The notes below the pieces were generated by a model. The model was not told the origin of the DNA, did no database searches, and worked only from the letters and a program-made list of their open reading frames with translations. Positions 28,690 through 35,287 of a stretch of 53,483 bases of DNA are shown piece by piece (the first letter of the stretch is position 1; each line of letters opens with the position of its first letter). The DNA comes from JAMIFV01 sp035906055 (GTDB lineage: Bacteria > Pseudomonadota > Alphaproteobacteria > Rickettsiales > JABCZZ01), in contig JAMIFV010000015.1 in assembly GCA_035906055.1 (NCBI GenBank), forward strand, positions 1 through 53,483, given 5' to 3'. The position numbers were made by a program, and so were the translations under genes.

Positions 28690-29739
28690 ATGGCTATCAT
28701 GGTGTACCCTATGACAAAACCCGCTGTTAATCCTGCGCATATCCTTGATTCCTATCGTAAATCAGATGCTGTAATTATTGTCAGCCAGAACAATCAGGGT
28801 AAATTCATACAGATCGAAGCGCTCAATGAACAGGCGGAGAAAATAACAGGGCTCAGCGCTCAGCAGATCGTGGGGCAGAAGCTGAGTGCCATCCTGCCGG
28901 ATCGCATCCAGAGCACCATAGCGGAATACGTGGATTATAAAAACGAGCATCAGGATCTGTTGTCGGTGCTGATGAAGATCCGCAATTTTGCCGTAAAGGG
29001 GCACACGGGGCAGGAGCTTGGGTTACACCTGCGCGTTATCCGCGGTGAAGAAGTGGAACGCAATCCGTGGTTCCACCTGATCCTCGAAGATGAAGATAAG
29101 CAACGGCAGGCCATGGCCGTGCGCCAGTCTCTGAAAGAGAGCTTCAACAACAGCGAGTCAGCAGACACCAGTTCCGGCCTGCCACTGCGCAATACTATCC
29201 TCAGGAATATGGACGTGGTCATGCAGTCGGTGCAGAGCGGGCAGATCAAGGCCAGCTTCGCCGTGATGGATATCAACAATTACACCGGCCTGAGGTCGGA
29301 ACACGGGGATGATTTCCCACTGCGCCTGCAGCGCCATATCGGCCATCTGTGCAAGCAGAAGCTCCGCCCGGAAGACACGGTGGGTACGCTTAACGACCGC
29401 ATGCTGGGCCTGTTGCTGGTAGATGCCGCGCAGGAAGAAGCGCGCCTGGTGCTTAATCGCCTGCGCTGGATCGTGAGCGTCAGCCCGATCGAGATGACCA
29501 GCAAGGAGATATCCTCGCAGGTTAATATCGGTTTTGCCGAGATCGACGGTAAAATATCTTCCGCCGAAGTGGTGGAAAAATGTGAAGCCTACGCAATCGG
29601 CATGCGCAGGAAGCTGGTCAATACCATTGAGCTGGTGGTGACGCATGAGCGCCGCAGCGGGCCGCGCCAGGAGCGCCGCAAGAACAATGTGCCTGTGGAC
29701 ATTGACCGCAGGAAAAAAGAGCGCAGGATCGAGTTCTAG
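28690..29739 (+). CDS. PAS domain protein with degenerate GGDEF-like domain
   Basis: This encodes 349 residues. The N-terminal 140 or so form a PAS-like sensor (IEALNEQAEKITGLSAQQIV). Residues about 185-310 follow the GGDEF fold (FAVMDINNYTGLRSEHGDDF, then RPEDTVGTLNDRMLGLLLVD), but the GGDEF signature itself is replaced by LNDRM, so cyclic di-GMP synthesis is not expected. The C-terminus is strongly basic (RRSGPRQERRKNN, DRRKKERR). A role as a ligand-binding or nucleic-acid-binding regulator is an inference. It stands alone, divergent from sdhE. Confidence 0.65.
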   Translation: MAIMVYPMTKPAVNPAHILDSYRKSDAVIIVSQNNQGKFIQIEALNEQAEKITGLSAQQIVGQKLSAILPDRIQSTIAEYVDYKNEHQDLLSVLMKIRNFAVKGHTGQELGLHLRVIRGEEVERNPWFHLILEDEDKQRQAMAVRQSLKESFNNSESADTSSGLPLRNTILRNMDVVMQSVQSGQIKASFAVMDINNYTGLRSEHGDDFPLRLQRHIGHLCKQKLRPEDTVGTLNDRMLGLLLVDAAQEEARLVLNRLRWIVSVSPIEMTSKEISSQVNIGFAEIDGKISSAEVVEKCEAYAIGMRRKLVNTIELVVTHERRSGPRQERRKNNVPVDIDRRKKERRIEF

Positions 29740-30152
29740 CGTTGGCGTGGTGCACTTTGGAGGCTGTGTGTGGCAGCAAGGTCTAGTTGGGCGAGGCCTT
29801 CCAAAATTTTTGGATCGGATGATACTTTTTCCCTGACGAAGGTTTGAGTTCCGTCTTGGTGTGCGTTAGGGGAGTGTGCGCCGGTAACCACCAGATCAAT
29901 AGCCTCTTTGATGGTTTCTGCATATTTCGGATTGTCGATGCGCCTGATATTTGCGGAGCCTAAGGTGCCAAGGGCAGAAAGGATGGTTGAGCGGGAGTGT
30001 TGGGCTTCGCTGCCGGGAACATCTCCCTTCGCGCCTTCCTTTGGGAAGGTTTCGCGCGTTTCTGCTTCGATCTTCTGCAAAAGCGGCTTCATCTCTGCAA
30101 TAGCGGCTGAGTTGTAACCTTCTGCGGTATCTTCTTTCGTGGTCCATGCCAT
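29736..30152 (-). CDS. Hypothetical soluble protein
   Basis: This encodes 138 residues behind a strong AAGGAGG ribosome binding site. The protein is mostly helical and mixed-charge, with a loop rich in His, Ser and Asn (TGAHSPNAHQDGTQTFVREK). It has no signal peptide or membrane helix. It is convergent with the PAS/GGDEF-like gene with a four-base overlap. I recognise no family. Confidence 0.55.
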   Translation of the reverse strand: MAWTTKEDTAEGYNSAAIAEMKPLLQKIEAETRETFPKEGAKGDVPGSEAQHSRSTILSALGTLGSANIRRIDNPKYAETIKEAIDLVVTGAHSPNAHQDGTQTFVREKVSSDPKILEGLAQLDLAATHSLQSAPRQR

Positions 30153-30245
30153 ATTGATGCCTCCTTAAGGCCGTGTAATTTTATGGCACTTACTATACGT
30201 AGAAAATCTAGCATGTAACGTGAAGATATTGTTACAACTCCGGCC

Positions 30246-31550
30246 TCAGGCAGCCTTGCCGACAAGCCATTGATTTAAATTGCTAATCGCCCGTTCGCTC
30301 ATGAGTTTGGCGCGCTGGTCTTTCTTCACTTTACCCGGCAGCGGCGGGAAGAGGCCGAAATTGACATTCATCGGCTGGAAGGTCTTGCTGTCCGCCCCGC
30401 CGGTGATGTGGCCAAGCAATGCGCCAAACGCCGTGGCGGCGGGCGGAGCGTCGCTGATGCCAGCGGCAAAGCGCCCCGCCAGCAGGCCGGTGGCGGCACT
30501 TTCCACATAGCCTTCCACGCCGGTTATCTGCCCGGCAAAACGGATATGCGGGGCGGCTTTAAGGCGCAGGTCATGCATCAGCAAACGCGGGCTGTTGATA
30601 AAGGTGTTGCGGTGCAGGCCGCCAAGGCGCACGAACTCGGCATTCTCAAGGCCGGGTATCATACGCAATACGCGCTGCTGCTCGCCGTATTTGAGCTTGG
30701 TCTGGAAGCCCACCATGTTATACAGCGTGCCGAGCTTGTTATCCTGCCTGAGCTGCACCACCGCATAAGGCTGTTCGCTCTGGTGCGGGTTTGTCAGGCC
30801 TACCGGCTTCATGGGGCCGAAGGAGAGGGTTTCGCGGCCGCGCTCGGCCATTACCTCGATCGGCAGGCAGCCTTCAAAATACGGCGTGTTCTTTTCCCAT
30901 TCCCTGAACTGGGTCTTATCGCCTGCCAGCAGCGCGTCGATGAAGCCATAATACCGCTCCTTGCTCATGGGGCAATTGATATAGTCGGCGCTGCCGCCTT
31001 TATCGTAGCGTGACTGGAACCACGCCTTGCCCATATCCACGCTGTCTTTGAGCACAATGGGCGCAATGGCATCGAAAAAGGAAAGATAGGCTTCTCCCGT
31101 TAACTTCAAAATATCGTCCGACAGCGCCTGCGAGGTGAGGGGGCCGGTGGCAACGATAGTGTCACCCTCTGTGGGCAGCGCTGTAATTTCTTCGCGTACA
31201 AAGCGGACGTTCGGGTGATTGCTGAGGGCGTCGGTAATTTCTTGCGAAAACCCGTCACGGTCTACGGCCAGCGCGCTGCCTGCGGGCACCTTGTTGGAGT
31301 CAGCCGCGCGCATGATCAGCGAGTTGCACAGGCGCATCTCCGCATGCAACAGGCCAACTGCATTGAGCGGGTCGTCGGAACGGAGCGAATTGGAACATAC
31401 CAGTTCGGCGCATTTGTCTGTGTGGTGCGCATCGGTTTTGCGCACGGGGCGCATCTCATGGATGACGACCTTGCGGCCAGCCTCCGCCGCCTGCCATGCC
31501 GCCTCGCTGCCCGCAAGGCCAGAGCCTATGATGTGGAGTGAATTACTCAT
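30246..31550 (-). CDS. trmFO: tRNA uracil-54 methyltransferase, folate- and FAD-dependent
   Basis: This encodes 434 residues. The N-terminal dinucleotide fold is GSGLAGSEAAWQAAEAG, followed by the TrmFO/GidA-type stretch ELVCSNSLRSDDPLNAVGLL and the FAD-contact region near IRFAGQITGVEGYVESAATG. TrmFO uses methylenetetrahydrofolate to make ribothymidine at position 54 of tRNAs, the role played by TrmA in enterobacteria. Its start overlaps the end of a RelE-like toxin gene by eight bases, an odd neighbour that probably shares its transcript. Confidence 0.95.
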   Translation of the reverse strand: MSNSLHIIGSGLAGSEAAWQAAEAGRKVVIHEMRPVRKTDAHHTDKCAELVCSNSLRSDDPLNAVGLLHAEMRLCNSLIMRAADSNKVPAGSALAVDRDGFSQEITDALSNHPNVRFVREEITALPTEGDTIVATGPLTSQALSDDILKLTGEAYLSFFDAIAPIVLKDSVDMGKAWFQSRYDKGGSADYINCPMSKERYYGFIDALLAGDKTQFREWEKNTPYFEGCLPIEVMAERGRETLSFGPMKPVGLTNPHQSEQPYAVVQLRQDNKLGTLYNMVGFQTKLKYGEQQRVLRMIPGLENAEFVRLGGLHRNTFINSPRLLMHDLRLKAAPHIRFAGQITGVEGYVESAATGLLAGRFAAGISDAPPAATAFGALLGHITGGADSKTFQPMNVNFGLFPPLPGKVKKDQRAKLMSERAISNLNQWLVGKAA

Positions 31551-31809
31551 ATACCGTGCTTCTATGGCCTACTGCCACTACTAGCACAACGAGTTTCTCA
31601 TGGTGTATTCTGCACACAATACGATAATCGCGGACACGGTAGCGCCATAAGCCACGCATGTTACCTGCTAAAGGTTTTCCATGCTGGCGAGGATCAGATG
31701 CTCCGGCGATACGTTCGTCTATGTAGGCATATATCTCATTCTGAACATTTCGACCAAGGCGCTTAATATCCTTAAAAGCCCGTAAATCGTACTCAATTGT
31801 CCAGACCAA
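31543..31809 (-). CDS. RelE/ParE-family toxin
   Basis: This encodes 88 residues starting with TTG, inside the end of the antitoxin gene. It shows the RelE/ParE pattern: W.IEYDLRAFKDIKRLGRNV, then KPLAGNMRGLWRYRVRDYRI and a final beta strand VVLVVAVGHRS. RelE toxins cleave mRNA at the ribosome; ParE toxins inhibit gyrase. The LWRYRVRDYRIV segment with its arginines favours RelE. It is the second gene of a toxin-antitoxin pair and overlaps trmFO by eight bases. Confidence 0.85.
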   Translation of the reverse strand: MVWTIEYDLRAFKDIKRLGRNVQNEIYAYIDERIAGASDPRQHGKPLAGNMRGLWRYRVRDYRIVCRIHHEKLVVLVVAVGHRSTVYE

Positions 31810-32005
31810 GCTCTTTCCTTACCTGTTCATGGCTCAACGTGGGCTGAGGATTTTCAAGGCGTAATTCTGCGATATAAATATCTTCTACATCCTCAATGTT
31901 CGCCTCTATCAATTGGCGTGCATAGTAAGATTTCGTCCTGCCGGTGAGTTTGGCAAGATGCGCCAGCCGTTTTTCAATTTCCGGATCAAGCCTGATGGAA
32001 AGCAT
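31793..32005 (-). CDS. RelB-like ribbon-helix-helix antitoxin
   Basis: This encodes 70 residues. The N-terminus is a ribbon-helix-helix DNA-binding fold (MLSIRLDPEIEKRLAHLAKL, then TGRTKSYYARQLIEANIED), followed by an acidic, flexible C-terminus that should wrap the toxin. An AGGAG site lies upstream. It overlaps the toxin gene by 17 bases. Autoregulation by the antitoxin at the palindrome 32019-32045 is expected from the family. Confidence 0.85.
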   Translation of the reverse strand: MLSIRLDPEIEKRLAHLAKLTGRTKSYYARQLIEANIEDVEDIYIAELRLENPQPTLSHEQVRKELGLDN

Positions 32006-32018
32006 GTCATATCTCCTT

Positions 32019-32045
32019 TGTCATACAAGTATGACATGTATGACA
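32019..32045. promoter_or_regulatory. Likely operator of the toxin-antitoxin operon
   Basis: A palindrome TGTCATAC-AA-GTATGACA (32019-32036) is directly followed by a further half site TGTATGACA (32037-32045). It lies 14 bases upstream of the antitoxin start, the usual position for a ribbon-helix-helix repressor site. Confidence 0.7.
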
Positions 32046-32058
32046 AATAATTGCAAGG

Positions 32059-32829
32059 CTAGCCCTGAATTAATGCAAGTGCCTGTTCATGCATTCTTTT
32101 GTCGCCTGCGGCAACCACTTTTCCGTCCGAGGCGAGAGTGAGCGGATTGCCCTGCCAGTCGGTCATGATGCCGCCCGCGCCTTCGACCACGGCGCGCAAT
32201 GCACAGAAATCATGAGGCTTCAGGCCGCATTCCACCACCAGGTCGATATGGCCGCTGGCAAGTTGTGCATAGGCGTAGCAGTCATAGCCGAACACAGTAT
32301 AAGCCGCCCTGGTGCGCAGCGCCTCACACACACGTTCATGCCCGCCGAACAGATACGGCGAGGTGCTGCTGAAGGTGGCTTTGGTTACGCTTTCACATTC
32401 GCGCACTTTTACGGCCAGCCCGTTCAGGGTGGTGCCGCCTTCATGGCCAACCCAGCGTTCTTTCTGGATAGGCTGGTCGATAACGCCCAGCACCGGAACG
32501 CCAAGGCGCGTGAGCGAGATCAGCGTGCCGAAGGTGGTGATGCCGGAAATGAAGGACTTGGTGCCGTCCACGGGGTCGAGTACCCAGCAATATTTGGCGT
32601 CCATGTTATGCTGGCCGAATTCCTCGCCCCAGATGCCGTGGTCGGGATAACGCCTCATGATGGCTTCGCGCATGGCGGTTTCGGCATTGCGGTCGGCTAT
32701 CGTCACCGGGCTTGCATCGGCCTTGGTATCGATAGCCACCGGCGTACGGAACAGCGGGCGGATGATGCTGCCTGCAATGTCGGCCAGCTCATTGGCGAAA
32801 GAGATGAATTCGGGGAGAACCGCGCTCAT
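32059..32829 (-). CDS. hisN: Histidinol-phosphatase, inositol monophosphatase family
   Basis: This encodes 256 residues. Metal-binding motifs of the inositol monophosphatase fold are present: WGEEFG, WVLDPVDGTKSFISG and a C-terminal KPHDFCALRAVVEGAGG. The DPVDGTKSF form and the overall length match the HisN-type histidinol-phosphatases of alphaproteobacteria, which remove phosphate from histidinol phosphate in the step after HisC. An inositol-1-phosphatase role cannot be excluded. The gene overlaps the PH-domain gene by four bases. Confidence 0.85.
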   Translation of the reverse strand: MSAVLPEFISFANELADIAGSIIRPLFRTPVAIDTKADASPVTIADRNAETAMREAIMRRYPDHGIWGEEFGQHNMDAKYCWVLDPVDGTKSFISGITTFGTLISLTRLGVPVLGVIDQPIQKERWVGHEGGTTLNGLAVKVRECESVTKATFSSTSPYLFGGHERVCEALRTRAAYTVFGYDCYAYAQLASGHIDLVVECGLKPHDFCALRAVVEGAGGIMTDWQGNPLTLASDGKVVAAGDKRMHEQALALIQG

Positions 32830-33401
32830 AGGTTATTGTAGCCGGAGGTGATGAAGCGCTTGATGAGGTGGGGGTTCACCAGCACCGGCATGCCCCCAAT
32901 AACCCCGGTAAAGCCGCGTATATAGACATAGCCGTAGTTAAGGATGCGTCCCCAGAAGGACTGGTCTACAAGCACCTCGGCCACGCGGCGGCGGTCCATT
33001 TCAAGGGTGATTATGTTGAATATACCTGCCTTGGCGATAATGCGCAGGTCGGTGACCACCAGCTCGTTGGAATACATCTGCATGGCGGCGCGGGAGAGGT
33101 GGTTGATCCCCCAGAGACTAAAAAAGAGGCAGACGAGTTTATATTCAAAGGAAATGCTGGGGGAGGCTACCTGCCAGCCGTAAAAAAGCCCGTAAAACCA
33201 ACGGAAGGTGGCGGAGGTTTCGCCGTTGGCGCGGATAAAGTTTAACAGCCACGAGTCCAGCCTGCCGGTTCCTGCGGCTGAATAAGCTATAAATGCCGCG
33301 CAGGCCATGATGAACAGCCCCCGCGAGAGCACTACAGGGTGGACGTAGCCTTCGTAAAGAACGCGCTCTTCAGGAAAAAGAATCTGTTTGACGTAACTCA
33401 T
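32826..33401 (-). CDS. Membrane protein with bacterial PH domain
   Basis: This encodes 191 residues. The start (LFPEERVLYEGYVHPVVLSR) is followed by two membrane segments (LFIMACAAFIAYSAAG and YKLVCLFFSLWGINHL) and a C-terminal PH-like domain (YSNELVVTDLRIIAKAGIFN, then EVLVDQSFWGRILNYGYVYI), as in YdbS/YvbH-type bPH2 proteins. The function of these proteins is poorly known. It is translationally coupled to hisN (ATGA overlap). Confidence 0.75.
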   Translation of the reverse strand: MSYVKQILFPEERVLYEGYVHPVVLSRGLFIMACAAFIAYSAAGTGRLDSWLLNFIRANGETSATFRWFYGLFYGWQVASPSISFEYKLVCLFFSLWGINHLSRAAMQMYSNELVVTDLRIIAKAGIFNIITLEMDRRRVAEVLVDQSFWGRILNYGYVYIRGFTGVIGGMPVLVNPHLIKRFITSGYNNL

Positions 33402-33424
33402 ATTTACGGCGCAAAATAAACAAT

Positions 33425-34021
33425 ATGGACAAGGAATACCATTCTAAAAGTAATAAGACAAAACTAATCCTGCTTCGCGATGGAAAAAACGAACCTGAAC
33501 AGGTGACTAAAGTGGGCATTGTACCTTTCATACCACATGAGGATGAAGGGCAGTGGCGTTTCATGCTGATGAAACCCATACCGGAAATAGGCCATCCCGG
33601 TGAAGCCCCTGAGTTCCAGATTGCGAAGGGGACGCGCCGCATCAACATGGGCAATGGCTGGTGCGACATGCGCGACGACGACCTCATCAACGCCGATCCC
33701 GTGTTCTATGAGAACCTTATCGACACGGCGCTGCGTGAAGGGCATGAGGAGATAGGGCTTAAACGCTCCAACGTGCGCATGCTGTTCGATATCGGCGTGT
33801 TCTCCATGATCTCGGCGCGGCGCAATGTAAAAAAGCCCATGCATGTGTTCGCAGCCGAAATAGATGATCACAGCAATTTCGGCGATTTTGAATCCAAGAC
33901 GGCGGAAGTGATGTGGATGACGATGGACGAATTCGCCACCAAAGGAAGGCAGGACCACGTGAACATACTCAAGGAAATGCTGGCCAGGCTGACGCAGGCC
34001 AGGGCAGGCATTGCGCAGTAG
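33425..34021 (+). CDS. NUDIX hydrolase with extended Nudix box (module 1)
   Basis: This encodes 198 residues. A conserved GHPGEAPEFQIAKGTR block leads to E-x7-REGHEEIGL, so the glutamates of the Nudix box (REUXEEXGU) are intact. The loop between the KG of KGTR and the first box glutamate is 26 residues instead of the usual five or so. NUDIX enzymes hydrolyse nucleoside diphosphates linked to other moieties; the substrate here is unknown. The next gene, five bases downstream, holds two more modules of the same type. Confidence 0.8.
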   Translation: MDKEYHSKSNKTKLILLRDGKNEPEQVTKVGIVPFIPHEDEGQWRFMLMKPIPEIGHPGEAPEFQIAKGTRRINMGNGWCDMRDDDLINADPVFYENLIDTALREGHEEIGLKRSNVRMLFDIGVFSMISARRNVKKPMHVFAAEIDDHSNFGDFESKTAEVMWMTMDEFATKGRQDHVNILKEMLARLTQARAGIAQ

Positions 34022-34026
34022 CGCCC

Positions 34027-35211
34027 GTGGCGGAAAATCCTTATCATCGCATCGAAGCGCTAGAGATAACCGACCTGTCGGATGAGCGGATGCCGGGTGC
34101 CAATCGCAGCGGCATCATTCCCTTCGTGGTGAACAGCGACGGCAGCATTATTTACCTGATGATCAAACCGCAATTGACGGCAGGGCATCCGGACGGGCCG
34201 CCCAACTTCCAGATAATACGAAGCGGGCGCGAACGTGAAGAAGGCGCAGCTCCAGGAAGCGGCTTTAAGGAAACCGCGTTGCAGACCGCGTTGCGCAGCG
34301 GACGGCAGGAGGCGGGGTTGAACCCTGCCAACATTAAAAGGCTGTATGATTTCGGGGTTTACACTACCTGTGCAAGGGAAGGTGGCTATCATCACACGCA
34401 GCTGTTCGGCGTGCAGCTTTTCAACACTACGGATTTTCTGACACCGCAAAAGCCGTTTGGCAGAAGCTGGAAGAGCCCGTTGCTGCATGCCGCTGAAATG
34501 CGCGACACCCATAGTGCCATACTCCGCCAGATCGACGGCAAGCTCAAAACCTATCGTGCCAGCGGCATGGACGAAGTGGACGTAAAGGTTCCGGTTCCTG
34601 CACGCACCGTGGGCACTAATCTTGAGCGTATCATGCCGGTGGTGGATATGACTCGCGGGCATCAGTTTAATGATGTGCAAAAGATTGGCATTTTACCGTT
34701 CGTGGCGGGTGAAAAAGGCGGCCTTGATTTTCTGCTGATGAAACCAAGGGCGACCGTGGGGCATCCCGGCGGACCGCCAAGCTTCCAGATAGCCAAGGGC
34801 ACCCGTGAAGCGACCTCTGGCACTAAGTCATGGAACACGGGGCAGCAGAAAGAGGTCACTCCCTATCCGCTGAGGATGGAGAGCTATCTGGAGACGGCTA
34901 TTCGCGAAGGGCGTGAAGAGCTTGGTCTCAAGCCCAGCAATATCAGGCGCATGTTTGATCTCGGTGTGTATTCCGTGAACTCTGAAACTACAGGAAAACC
35001 CAAGGAGATGCGCCTCTTCGCGGCAGAGCTTAAAAGCCCTGACACTTACTTTATCCGTCCGCAGCCCACTACTCAGGATGTGCGCTGGTTTGAGCAAGGC
35101 GAGGGCATGGCGCTGGTCAAAAAAAGCCATATGCGCATAGTGCAGGACGTAGGCGCCAAGCTGGAACAATGGCTGGGTACGGAAAAAGGCGCCAAGGGTA
35201 GATCCTGGTAA
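34027..35211 (+). CDS. Tandem double NUDIX protein (modules 2 and 3)
   Basis: This encodes 394 residues starting with GTG at 34027, chosen because the protein then begins at the same point as module 1 and directly follows it. The first domain keeps GHPDGPPNFQI but its box reads RSGRQEAGL, so two expected glutamates are lost and it is probably inactive. The second domain has GHPGGPPSFQIAKGTR and an intact REGREELGL, with the same 26-residue loop as module 1. A degenerate plus an active half suggests binding or dimerisation by the first. gyrA follows 76 bases downstream. Confidence 0.8.
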   Translation: MAENPYHRIEALEITDLSDERMPGANRSGIIPFVVNSDGSIIYLMIKPQLTAGHPDGPPNFQIIRSGREREEGAAPGSGFKETALQTALRSGRQEAGLNPANIKRLYDFGVYTTCAREGGYHHTQLFGVQLFNTTDFLTPQKPFGRSWKSPLLHAAEMRDTHSAILRQIDGKLKTYRASGMDEVDVKVPVPARTVGTNLERIMPVVDMTRGHQFNDVQKIGILPFVAGEKGGLDFLLMKPRATVGHPGGPPSFQIAKGTREATSGTKSWNTGQQKEVTPYPLRMESYLETAIREGREELGLKPSNIRRMFDLGVYSVNSETTGKPKEMRLFAAELKSPDTYFIRPQPTTQDVRWFEQGEGMALVKKSHMRIVQDVGAKLEQWLGTEKGAKGRSW

Positions 35212-35287
35212 TATTTTTTGCTGGAAATCGGCCTTGCGAGCCGATAGAACAATCAGACGAAATTCATCCCCCTGTTGAGGTCCCACC

